Origin: Mactra quadrangularis
Taxonomy: Eukaryota; Mollusca; Bivalvia; Venerida; Mactridae
Assembly: GCA_025267735.1 (NCBI GenBank)
Contig: CM046309.1
Location: forward strand, 28,404,702-28,468,701
Length of the DNA stretch: 64,000 bases
Direction of reading: 5' to 3'
The notes beneath the pieces are model-generated. The model saw nothing but the letters and a program-made list of their open reading frames with translations, made no database searches and was not told the DNA's origin. Position numbers and translations under genes: made by a program. Below, one piece after another: positions 28,401-38,151 of this stretch; the stretch's first letter is position 1; each line of letters opens with the position of its first letter.

Positions 28401-31400
28401 GAACTATCCTCAACATCACCTTCATCACCTGGAGATTCAGCATCTATAGGATCAGAATGTCCATCAAACTGTGGAAATGAACCATACCTACTACAAATTA
28501 AATTTCTTGATTTGTTTGATTTTGATTTAAATTTCTTCTCATATGAACCATTGCCATTAGAAGAGTTGCCAAGATCTTGAGAATTAGACGTTGTTTTAGT
28601 ACCTTTTAGGTAACCCATAGGTGATATTCTCTTGGAAACAAAATGTTCATCATCACTTGAATCAGAACTGTAATCTCTTTTTCTACTCACAAACTTTTTC
28701 CCAGCTGATGAACATGTTTCATCATTTGGTGCTTTACTTGTTGAGGCTTCTTTTATATCTTCATCTACTTCATCAAAGTTTACACTAACAACACATGTAT
28801 CCGGTTCCACACTTTTATTAGGAGCAGACCATGTCTCTGAGACTACAGACGTTATGTTAAAGTCTTTGGATGACATGCTTATTGAAACAAAATCTTTTTT
28901 GATAACTTCATCTCCATCAACTGCTTTGACCTCAATTTTGTTGCTATCAGCTTTGATAGGATTTCCATCATTCTCAGCTTCCATTTGATTTTTAACATTA
29001 TCTGCTTTGACTACAATAGTATCATTGTCAGCTTCGACTGAATTGCCAGCAATATCACATTTGATTTGAATGTCTGCGTCATCAGCATTAACTGCAACAT
29101 TCTCACTCACAGCTTTGTCTGGAATTTTCATATTGTCAGCTTTTACTGCAGCATTATCACTGTCAGCTCTTACTACAATATTACCATTATCAGATATTCT
29201 TTCAACGTTATCGTGACCTCTGTCTCTGGACAAGTTGACATCTTCTGGCACATCAGGTTCAGACTGATTATCTTCCTCATCTTCAAGTAAATCCAAATCC
29301 TCTAAGTTGTCTAACCCATCATCAGACCCTAGAGATCCTTCTAATTCCTCAGATGCATAATCCTCAGAGATAACAGGACTAACTCTTGCCCTCTGTGATA
29401 CTAAAACTGTCCTTTCAAATTCAGATTCACTGGTTTCAGAAGCTGATGGAATAGGCATGTTTATTCTCTTGTACTTCCCACTATTTTCACTTCTTACCTC
29501 ATCCTCAATCTCTTTTGAATTACATCTTTTAAGAACGGGTTTTTCATTACTTGATATATCTTTAAATACAGAATTTTCACAATCACTTTCTCTAGTTGAA
29601 CTCGCTGGAACAATAGATTCAGATGTTTTTGTTTTACCAATGGCCTGATCGTTTGTGTCAAACAAACTTTTACCAACTTGCAGAGCAGGATATGTTTTTG
29701 ATGATTTAACATTACATACATATGGTAAGTCCTTGAGAACGGATTTAGTCTCTTTAGCTTTAAGACCATCATTTTTCACATCTAATTTCATCTTACGAAT
29801 ACCATCTGCACTTAATCTTTTTAATCGCACCCTAACTGGTTTAAGCGCATAGCTTCTCCAGTAAAGAACTTTATTCACTCTTCTCAAATATTTCACAGAT
29901 CCACTTTTCTTTTTCATAGTCTGGTCTACAGCAACTTTCATTTTTTCTTCAGGTTCTGAATTAAAATCACTTACAGACTTTGCCTTTTTAGGTTCTGATT
30001 TTGAATCACTTGCAGATTTTTCCTTTTTAGGTTCTGATTTTGTATCGCTTACAGACTTTTCCTTTTTAGGTTCTGATTTTGAATCGCTTACAGACTTTTC
30101 CTTTTTAGGTTCTGATTTTGAATCACTCCCTGATTTTTCCTTTTTAGGTTCTGATTTAGAATAGCTTGCAGATTTTTCATTTTTTGATACTGATTTTGAA
30201 TCACTTGCAGATTTTTCCTTTTTAGGTTCTGATTTTGAATAGCTTGCAGACTTTTCCTTTTTTGGTACTGATTTTGAATCACTTGCAGATTTTTCCTTTT
30301 TAGGTTCTGAATTTGAATAGCTTGTAGATTTTTCCTTTGTATGTTTAAGAGGGTGCTCACTTTGCTTTGGTTTACAAGAATTAAGTAGAGAAATTGGTTT
30401 CAACTTTTTCTTCTTGTCATTATAAAGAATAGAATTAATCTTAGCATACAGCTCATCACTATCATCATCAGATGAACTAAACTCCTTATCATTTTCTGGT
30501 TTTTTAGTGTTAGAGTCCTGTGCAGAGCTTGGCTTATTAACCAAATGTGGCTTCTTCAAAGTCTTGGTTTTAGAAGTCAAAGATTTGCTGTCTAGAGAAG
30601 ATGATGATGAGTAATTACTTTCATTAAGTTTTTCAAAAATATTATCCCTTTCAGTTGATATTTTCTTGGAAATCAAAAGTTTTTCCGAATGTGAACTTTT
30701 TGAAACTAAAGATCTTTCTGCAGATAAATTATCAAAAAGTGACTGTCTTTCAGATGTTTTTGTCTTGGGAACAGCCTCCTTCTCAGATGGTAATTTCTTG
30801 GAAATCGATTCTTTCTCTGATGGTAATTTCTTGGAAACAGACTCTTTCTCAGATGGTAATTTCTCCATATCTGAATCTTTCCTAGATTGTAGTTCCTTGG
30901 AAACAAGTTTGCTTTCAAAAGAAAAAGTTGGGGCAGAATGTTTCTGAATGGTAAGATTTGAACAATTAACCTTCTTCAATGCATTCTTGTCTTTCATAAT
31001 GTCAACTAGCACAATTTTCAAAGTTTTCTTACCAAGGCTTATTGAATGATCATATTGAACATTATCTCTTTGTGATGTTGAAACTTTGTTCTCTTCATGT
31101 TCTTGCATAATATTTGCTCCGAACTTAGAAAATAAATTTTCACTTTTATCAAGCTCTGATGAGTAATCATTTTCAACACATGTTGACTCTTGTGGGAAGT
31201 CAGCATTCTGAGGAGAATTTTTTTCAGAGTTTTTATTTTTCACGTTTTCATCTCCAGATTGTTTATCATTATCATGTTTATCACCATGAGATGATTTTTT
31301 ATGTTTATCAGGACCTTCCTTTCTATGTTTATCATCATCTTCCTTTCTATGTCTATCATGTTCACTTTTTCTATGTTTATCATGCTCACTTTTCTTATGT

Positions 31401-34400
31401 TTATCATGGTCATACTTTCCATGTTTATCACGATATTCCTTTCTATCCTTATCACGGTCATCATTTCTGTGTTTACTATGATCATCTTTCCTGTGTCGAT
31501 TGTGGTCATCTTTCCTGTGTCTATCACGCTCATGACTTGATCTGTGATCTTTCCTTTGTTTATCACGTTCATCTCTCCTTTGATTATCGCGCTCTTCACT
31601 TCTACGTTTATCACTATCAGACCTATGATGCTTATCTCTGTTATCCTTACCATGTTTATCACGATCACTCCTGTGATGTTTATCAGGCTCATCTCTCCTA
31701 TGTTTATCATGGTCACCCTTATGATGTTTATTTTCACTTCTATGTTTATTCCTATCATCTTTATGACGTTTTTCATGATCATTGTGTTTTTCTTTATCAC
31801 TGTTGTCCGTTTGCTGTTTATCAAGCATATGACTAGAAATACTTTCATCATTTTGTCTAAAAAGGGACTTTCCTTCTTCTTTATCACTTTTTTCTTTTTT
31901 TATTTCAATATTTTCAGATTTTATCATATTTTCAGATTTTATATTTTCAGATTTTATTATATCATGCCCATGACTAGGTAAGCGTTTATCTTGGCAATCA
32001 GGGGATTTCAAAGTGTCACTATCACTTGGATTAGTTAGTTTAGTAGATACTGGTGATTGCTTCGGATTATTTAATGTAACTTTTGATTCATTACCTAAGG
32101 TGTTAGATTTTGTCACAACCTGGTCATTTTCTACACTATGTCTTTTAGGGGGTATATTACATCTATTTCCTGACTCAACCTGTCTATTATGAAATGATCC
32201 ACTAGATGAGCCTGGTTCTTGATTTTTAATATCTATATCATCACTACCATTAGTATTATCAATAACTTTAGGTTTATCAGAGAGATCAGAAGTTTTATTC
32301 TCAGAGGCAGGTTTGTTATCAACAGATTTGTTCAAACTTTTATTATAAGCATTTAATTGTTCATTCATTCTTTGCTTTGCAAGGCGCCACTCTCTGTATG
32401 TTTTGTACTCAGTATGAACCATACCTCCAAAGTTTGAATTCTGAGCATGAGACATTGTGCTTGCAGGTTGATTCACATTTAATGCTTGGCTTCCAGCACC
32501 AGTATTTACACTAAATTTTGGAGTTTTGCTTGACTCTTGAGTTGAGTCAGGTGGCACCTTAATCTCTGGCAGTTTTATATCAGGTAATGTAATTCTTGTT
32601 TCGTCAGTCTCATTGGACTCATCATCATCCTCTTGCGAATGAACAGCAGGAACTTCTTCCTGATGATCAGATTGTTTAACATTGGATGAGGCACTTTCCT
32701 CATTTCGATCAACTAGTCCTTCTGCTTCTAGTCTTATTGTAGAGGAAGACACACTACCTTTATCATGACTAGACAATTGACCCCCAGGTGGTTCTAATTT
32801 TATTTTATCACTATCAATAATTCCTTCTGTTGAATCAGGACAGCATTCATTACTGGGTACACTACTAGTAGTACTTCTGCTTTCTGAAGGCGTTATTTGA
32901 TATTCCGTTGAAGACACCTTATTATCACAAAGTACTGGCGTTTCAAGCTTAGTTTTTTTCCCTTTTGATGCTCGAGCTTTAGAAGATTTTTTAACCTTTT
33001 CATTTAAAGTGTCCATTGTTTGTTGCATTCCTTCCAGCACTTTTATCAACTCAAGACGTAGATTCAACTGTTCCATCATTTGCTCAACATTGGCATTTCC
33101 ATCATCCTTTTCTAGCATGGAATTAATAGTATCATTTTGCAATAAAGCACTTATGTTATCACTTTGCAAATGTTCCATAATAGATTCTCTAGATAAAGTC
33201 ATAGATGTGTTTCCAGTATTAACTATATCCTTAGATTGTTCAGTTTCCTTTGGTTCATTAGATGTTGAATTGACCCATCTAGGATGATTTAAATTCATGA
33301 TACCAGTTTCAAAAGGCACATTTTGCTCCTCAACATAGTCATCAACATCTTCATGAATTTCAACTATTTTCTTACCAGCAGGTTTATCTGGTTGATTATG
33401 TACAAATGGTGGCTTATGATGAGGAATGTCTCCCTTGGCATCATAATTAATAGATTCAGCCGCTCTATGATGTGGTTTTGGTGCAGTTTGTACAGGAAAT
33501 GAGGAATCATAATAATCAGATTCCTGATAAGAGTCACTTGGATCTATATGAGATGTAGATGGTGTTGAATAGTTAGCAGGTGACATGATAACACTTTCAT
33601 CTAGGGGAGGAACCGGTTCAACAGGAGGTGTTGGCAAGAGAGGTCCATGCTTCCGCTTAGCCTTTGATAAAACAGGTTTTGAATCATAATTGTCAGAAGA
33701 ATGAGAGTCAGAGAATTCATGAGATGGGTGGGGTACATCTGTAGGCACAATGCTCTCTGGTTTATAATTGGTTGTAATATGATGTGGATCAGGTAAAAGT
33801 CCAGATTGTTTTCTGTTTATAGAATACCTTGAGTTAGGACGAGGAAAGTGATGATCTTCTCTACCTCTTGAACGAGGAGCAGCAGTTTTCCTATACCCGG
33901 AACGAGCACTAGCGTCAACTGGATGATGTTTGTGCTTTGAATGATGTGAATGCTTACTTTCTGAATGGTGGTAAGGTTCAGGCTCAGGTTGAGAATGATG
34001 TTCCCTATCCAATCTAACATGTTTTGTTCTTGATTGAAAATGTTCACTTTTTGAATGAAAATGCTCACTTCTTGATGGAAAATGTTCACTTCTTGATGGA
34101 AAATGTTCACTTCTTGATGGAAAATGTTCACTTTTAGAATGATTATAATGTTTGCTTTCAGATTGATTATAATGTTCACCTTCTAATGGATAGTTTTCAT
34201 ATTCTGATTGATTAAAATGTTCTCTTTCAGAATGAGACTGTTCATCTTCTACTCTATAAAATTCATGTTCATGATCACTAGATGGAATTTCTAATTGATT
34301 GCTTTGACTTTGAATGCCAGTAAAATAGGCAGAACCATGATTGGAGAGGTCAGGCTCCAATTCTTCTTCAACAATTTCTGTTGGAGTTGGCAATAAAACT

Positions 34401-34708
34401 TTAGTATGGCTTTGTACATTTTCTCTTTCACTATAATGTGGACCATGTGATGTTGGTGGAATGACTCGACCTGACCTGGATTCCTCCCTACTACCATGCC
34501 TATGTCTTATTGGAGGATCTGATAACAGAGGATAATGTTTTATCTCTGGCAGATTGTCTGGAGTTCCTAGTAAAGATTTTCTTGAATTACTGTGCGTCTG
34601 ATCAGGTCTGTGATGAGAAGATTGGTGGCTTCTTTGAAAATGATGTTCATTACGTGGTTCAGCATATCTTTTACCACGAAATCCTCTGTAAATACGTCGA
34701 CCAGACAT
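7466..34708 (-). CDS. SETX: Senataxin/Sen1-like superfamily 1 RNA/DNA helicase, 22 coding exons
   Basis: Seen: coding exons, 5' to 3' on the minus strand, are 34708-25219, 24573-24436, 23818-22668, 22273-22045, 21548-21382, 20853-20736, 20301-20107, 19624-19527 (or 19521), 18822-18679, 18090-17935, 16341-16245, 15574-15473, 14690-14575, 14254-14183, 13767-13603, 13091-12984, 12288-12110, 11470-11381, 10569-10423, 9892-9788, 9143-9056 and 7576-7466 (stop TAG). All have AG/GT borders, phases agree throughout, and the total is 13,266 nt (4,421 residues). Human senataxin is about 2,700 residues. The N-terminal 3,500 residues are disordered and repetitive; the helicase lies at about 3,900-4,385. 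Family knowledge: senataxin unwinds RNA:DNA hybrids in the nucleus and acts in transcription termination and R-loop removal. An acceptor AG lies 2 nt before the first ATG, so at least one more 5' exon exists; it may be non-coding, or it may code for the helical N-terminal domain of vertebrate SETX, which is not seen here. The protein ends soon after helicase motif VI, without the long vertebrate tail. Confidence 0.9.
7811..8864 (+). mobile_element. Bivalve-type element with internal ~160-bp tandem array, copy 1
   Basis: Opens ACAAGAGCTGTCAGAGG..CATGCTCGACTT and closes with GGACGCCGACGCCGACGC, an AGAGCTCT palindrome, then AGTCGAGCTAA (8856-8864). Between them are six tandem units of about 150-175 bp, each with CACATGAGATGTGGTTGAT (about 7860, 8013, 8175, 8331, 8491, 8666). 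It lies in the last intron of the SETX-like gene. No TSD recognised. Confidence 0.72.
9056..18090 (-). CDS. SETX: Helicase core exons (10-21) of the SETX-like gene
   Basis: Motifs appear in the order expected for UPF1/SEN1-type SF1 helicases. Walker A GPPGTGKSHT is in exon 18090-17935. Motif Ia, CAQSNAAVDELL, is in 16341-16245; the family normally has CAPSN. NMVRIGKPSSVH is in 15574-15473. Two exons (14690-14575 and 14254-14183) encode a lysine/glutamate-rich coiled coil matching the inserted arm of senataxin. Walker B AIIDEATQ spans 13767-13603 and 13091-12984, and LVGDPEQLPPTVV (motif III) is in the latter. QYRMHPDI (motif IV) is in 12288-12110. IGVIAPYSKQ is in 10569-10423, VSTVDGFQGREK (motif V) in 9892-9788 and NVSLTRAK (motif VI) in 9143-9056. 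Combined with the coiled-coil arm, these fit SEN1/SETX better than IGHMBP2, MOV10 or UPF1, which lack the giant N-terminal region. Confidence 0.92.
9959..10094. mobile_element. Short CAGGGCTC-type element, 136 bp
   Basis: TIRs CAGGGCTCAACATTAAA and TTAATGTCAAGCTCTG, 5-bp TSD ACACA (9954-9958, 10095-10099). It lies in an intron of the SETX-like gene and appears to be an internally deleted relative of the 58100-60007 element. Confidence 0.8.
10662..10865 (-). mobile_element. 204-bp CAGGGC..TTTTTTTC element, copy 1
   Basis: Starts CAGGGATTTTTTTT, ends ATGCCCTG, TSD TCTTT on both sides (10657-10661, 10866-10870). Shares the internal GGCGCCTTCCCC and TTGCGATAAA segments with copies at 39405 and 53241. 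Confidence 0.82.
11638..11810 (+). repeat. Leu/Ser-tRNA-like SINE, family C
   Basis: Head CATGGCTGAATGGTCATGAC with an extra-long variable stretch before the B box TTGGTTCAAATC, then CCCACTGGCTCAGTGCCGAG. A second decayed copy is inverted at 35280-35400 (GATTCGAACCAAAGCAG, TACTGAGCTAGTAGG). Confidence 0.55.
11925..12090. mobile_element. ATTCAAAT-type element, second copy
   Basis: Shares TTCACCGTTACA, CCATAATGTGTA and the GTTTGTAC(A/C)GCCTGTGCA block with 40402-40575. Lies in the SETX-like intron between exons 17 and 18; ends more degraded. Confidence 0.6.
12563..12792 (+). repeat. tRNA-derived SINE, family A, in a SETX-like intron
   Basis: GAGGTAGGATGTGCGCTTAG, TTCCTTGAGCAAGAAATTAA, GTTCCACTCCACCCAGG and GTACTGTGAAGG match the family; decayed B box. 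Confidence 0.75.
15640..15850 (-). repeat. SINE family B copy in a SETX-like intron
   Basis: GCCAACCTACTACCTATTCC, TTTAGCTGTTAACCAGTTAA and AGAATCAGTGGTAACATGG match the family in inverse orientation. Confidence 0.65.
16574..17592. mobile_element. pogo/Tigger-like non-autonomous element
   Basis: CAGTAAAACCTGTC at the left, inverse GGCAGTTTTTACTG at the right, TA dinucleotide on both sides (16572-16573, 17593-17594). Subterminal GGTCACATA(T/A)GACAGTG motifs occur at both ends. CAGTAAAACC plus a TA target is characteristic of pogo/Tigger elements. 1.0 kb, no transposase frame. Confidence 0.75.
16905..16992 (+). repeat. LINE- or SINE-type 3' tail with (TTCTG)n
   Basis: The phrase GGCGACGAACA..TGCAAATAAAATG followed by repeated TTCTG looks like the 3' end of a retroposon with a short tandem tail. 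A related tail (GGCGACGAACATATTG..CAATAAAATATTTTGAC) is at 48898-48945. Here it is nested in the pogo-like element. Confidence 0.5.
19756..19830 (+). repeat. tRNA-derived SINE, family A, head fragment
   Basis: Only the tRNA-like head is kept: GTGCAGTAGTACAGTGATAG and the B box AGGTTCAAACCC. Confidence 0.6.
21602..21860 (+). repeat. tRNA-derived SINE, family B
   Basis: Head GGCTAGCTCAGTCCGTTGTG (A box) and decayed B box TTTGGATCGAAG, then GGAGCTTGGTCATGAAATAA and GCAGTTGCCAGTCACTGACA. Related copies: 913-1090 (+), 15640-15850 (-), 45440-45726 (-), 63290-63485 (-). Confidence 0.72.
22668..23818 (-). CDS. SETX: Serine/threonine/lysine-rich exon 3 of the SETX-like gene
   Basis: Acceptor TTTTCAG at 23819-23821, donor CAG|GTGAGT at 22668/22667, frame open throughout (383 codons). 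Composition is almost entirely Ser, Thr, Lys, Asp and Asn, with runs such as STSSSHSKS and a loosely repeated STSSxDKSKK(D/S) phrase. It is joined in phase to exon 2, which is itself low complexity and ends in SSSSHTST, and to exon 4, where conserved sequence begins (HEFLAVMLKWNPIWFEE, comparable to the segment preceding the vertebrate SETX helicase). No function can be assigned beyond a flexible, probably phosphorylated linker. Confidence 0.85.
24140..24402 (-). repeat. tRNA-derived SINE, family A, full length
   Basis: Inverse orientation, from AAAGTCTGTTTGTATACACC to GAGGCCACTGCTTC; contains TTCTTACTTAAGGAAATTAG and a GAGTGGAAG section. Lies in a SETX-like intron. Confidence 0.75.
25219..34708 (-). 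CDS. SETX: Giant first coding exon of the SETX-like gene (disordered, repeat-rich N-terminal region)
   Basis: An uninterrupted frame of 3,163 codons from ATG at 34708 to a GTAAGT donor at 25218. The start is supported by a TTTTTCAG acceptor just upstream, but an in-frame upstream coding exon cannot be excluded. No folded domain is recognised. In order: an arginine/histidine-rich start (MSGRRIYRGFRGKRY); SEHFPSR-type repeats (about residues 170-235); a DKHRK-type basic block (about 970-1150); LPSEKE repeats (about 1275-1355); 13-residue KSEPKKEKSASDS repeats (about 1455-1590); acidic serine clusters such as SSDDE; and a TQ-motif array (about 2449-2925). Human SETX also carries a single very large disordered-region exon, which fits the assignment. 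Long ORFs on the opposite strand here (for example 31159-31836) are shadows of the repetitive codons. Confidence 0.88.
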
Positions 34709-37700
34709 TGCTGAAAAACATTAATTGTACATCATTAATTATTTTTAAAATAGAACACAATACCAAATTTATGTATTTTTATATTTGTTCATTAAGATTG
34801 GCATTTTAAAGGAAATTTAAATTAAATCATAAATGGTTGCCTTTAAACCCAGAGAATTTTTATTATCAGCAAATTTCTTCAAAATGTAACTATTTTATGT
34901 CAGTAGGCTTAGTGCACAACCACAAGCAATCAATGCGTTGCAACAAAGTTGTTGTGGATACGTGCTGGAAATTAAGTTAATAAGTCAAATACTGCCATGC
35001 AGACTTTATGCATGTTTGAATAAAAAGTAGGTAGACTGTAGGACCCTATAGAAAAATATACATTAGGTCTATGACAGTAGGCAGAGCTATATGCCAGAAT
35101 AATTACATTTCAAATACTCTTTATGAGTCAGCTTGGGAAAACTGGTCACTTATAAATGCATCCCCTCCCAAGTAATTAACCAATAGCCCATTATGACAAA
35201 AAGTGTGTGATTGATTACATGGTCTAATTTGTGTTAATACCAGTTTATTTTAGCTTATTTGTGAATTAAGTTCTATCCACTTAGATTAATCACTTCCGAG
35301 TCCATTTCCTGGTCCCCCAGTACTGAGCTAGTAGGATAAAGTTTCTTGCTCATGCGGAAAATTTTGGATAGGATTCGAACCAAAGCAGAGCTGGCACATA
35401 GTTAACACATAGTCTATAGTACAATTATTTGAATTATTCTTGTTTATAAGCAACCAAAATTTTGGTATAACTATCAAAGTTTCATGCAGCTTTGTTCAAC
35501 CTGTTTGCATAAGTAATGCAACTGACCATTGTGTTTGCCCATTAAAAGCTGAATAAAAAAGAGTAAAGTGAAAATTATGAAAAGATAGTTCTGCAGTTTA
35601 AAGACAAAAATGTACAAATGACTGCTCTCTATGCCTCTGGCAAGGCGTCTTGGTGAATTCACTCAACAGGCACAGCCCTAACCTTCATTGCTGTCTGTAC
35701 TGACTGTTAAATACAAGCACTATGAGAGAGGATACTAAGTAGCTAGTTCTGGCTACCAAAACTTTATAAGCGGCTTTTTTTAACATTTTAATTTTCATCA
35801 GATGCGGTACCCATTCAATAACAGTATACACACGGGTTCCCTGAAGACCTTTAGCTACTAGTACTAAGACTTAAAGTAGCCTCTGTCTGAAAGATGCCAG
35901 ATCAGGGGCCTCAGCAACAGACACTGATATTGATAAGTAGCTGTACAGTCACTGTACAGATCAAATTCAAAAATGTTCATGATAGAAATAATAACCAAAA
36001 GCAAAGTCATTCATTATTGCATTGATAAATTCAGTTAAAATTTCAGATGCGACTTTTCTATCAGCGCACCAATCAATTTCAACAAAGACTAATCAAATTA
36101 TTGATGGCGAAAGCGAAAAGCAGTCCATGTTTTTACCGAAATACAGCACATTCCCCAAAATACAGCGTATATCCCAAAATACACCCAAAAAACAGTTGAT
36201 AAATTAGTAGAGTGATTAAAAACTGATTTTAAAACATGATTAAATTGTGAAATATATTGATTATAATGCTTAAAAGAACATTATATTATTAATATGCAAC
36301 CCAATTTGATGTGTTATTAATAAATGATATTTAAAAAATAACATAAATAGCCGTGACAATCCATTATTATAGTGTATTTCATATTCCCCAAAATATTCAG
36401 CGAAAAGTGATTCTCCGAAAATGAAGTCTGACCGAAATTACAGCAACTTTCGAGAACACAAAAACAAGATATCGGGAGACGCTGAAGGAAGACAAAAATA
36501 CTTAGAAACATAAGGTGAACAATCTCAAAATCAATGTATGATCCTTACCGAATTACAGCAAGCTTAATTAAAGGTAAATTCTCTTTTACTTCGGATCCTA
36601 GGCAAGTTGCAAGTCTCCAAGCGGAAAAAACAAAGTGCTGCCGAATGGCAACTTCCAAAAGTCACAACCATACTGTCTACTATTTTGGAGTACAGTCAAC
36701 TCGTCAAACGACCGAAGCCTGACAAACTTTAAAAAAGTTATCCTTCTGTCTTTAATCGTAGTTCTTTCATTATTTATTATTAGCCAATTGATGATAAAAT
36801 GGACCGCGCAATAATGTATGAATTCATTATTTGTGGCATCTTTACACTACTCAAAAGTTCTAAACCGCCACTAAATAAAAATCGAATAACTTGAACTCCG
36901 ATTGATTTACAAACATGAAACTTTGCATGGTAATCAATAACAAGTTACAGAATCAAATCTTGCTAATACCGACATCGGTTTTAAAAATGTGCGGTGAATC
37001 AAAATTCCCGTGCAATAAGCTACACATATGAATCTTGTATTCGTTCCATCAGTTATTCATGTTATGACATAGGAAAAACACAAAACATGGCGAAAATGGA
37101 ACATGAAGAAGAACGTACTATTGCATGAAGTTGGACTGATCGAAGCTATATCTATCTATAGATATCTATGATAATACGTCAAGCTGTCAAAGTTGACACC
37201 TCTATGACGGTGGGCGCGTTAATAAGAAATAACTATTTAGATCTACAAGTTAAAAGTATAAAAATTTGTAAGAAAGAAGAAATATACTCCCTGCATACGT
37301 ACGTATTCGCCGGACGGCTCAATAAACCGGACACTTCAAAAAAAGCTGTCTTTCAAGCAAGTTTTGTGATTTAATTAACTGTTGTGTTTCTGTAAGGCCA
37401 ATGAGACGTCGCTATCAGGACGTCATGGCAGTTGCTGGTGGTCACATTCCGTGTGAAAGTTAAAACTGTGATTTTCACAATTTGGGGGTTGTCACGTAAA
37501 ACTTACGATAATACGTGTGTGTTATTCAAACATGAAATAAATAAAATTTTGAAATAAACGCAAGAATATTATTGACTTGTATGTTAGAATAGAAAACAAA
37601 TCATCCCCTTAGTTATTATTAAACAATTAAATCAGAGACCCTGATTAAATATAGCCATGTGTCTACTGACGGTTTAGAACTATTGGGTAGTGTATTTATT

Positions 37701-38151
37701 AATAATACAGTCATGTATTGAAGTAATCATTCATGTATGCTTTTACAAATATTTCTACAATTGCTGATTTTAAACATATGTTATTTTTAAAGTCGGTTTA
37801 AAAAGATCACTAGAGGCCTATGTTATTTATTGTTTTTGTTTCCGACTAAAAATACAGACTATTCCATTCTGTTCTGGTGCTGAGGTCAAGTCTGGATCAC
37901 CTGCCCTTTGATTGCTATGTTTCTATCTTAGTAAGTCAGACTGGCTAACGTACGTGTAACGCACTCAGTTTAATTACCCCAAGACAACCCCAAGACACCC
38001 CTCAATGCCTTTTAAAGTGTTATTTCAGTTTTACTTAGTCCTGATTCAAAAAGGGAAATGACCGCTGCAGGAGTTTGCAGGATTACAGTTCCGGAAAACG
38101 GGGTATTAGCCATTGTTTAATTTAGTGGCCTGTGACCCGCTTATAAACAAC
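34709..38151. promoter_or_regulatory. Divergent 5' region between the SETX-like gene and PSMG1
   Basis: 3.4 kb separating two divergently transcribed genes. The SETX side must contain the upstream 5' exon(s) implied by the acceptor next to its ATG; minus-strand GTAAGT near 37500 is one possible donor, not proven. The rest is AT-rich, with a degraded SINE at about 35280-35400. No long ORF and no recognisable promoter motif. Confidence 0.4.
35280..35400 (-). repeat. Leu/Ser-tRNA-like SINE, family C, inverted fragment
   Basis: Complement of the family C B box at 35371-35383 and of the CAGTACTGAGCTAGTAGG body. Lies upstream of the SETX-like gene. Confidence 0.5.

Noticed and set aside
31159..31981. 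Long plus-strand ORFs (up to 225 codons) opposite the SETX-like exon
   Set aside because: They are the reverse reading of the DKHRK repeat block, rich in Tyr/His/Phe or Met/Ile/Phe with no domain; the minus strand has the 3,163-codon frame.
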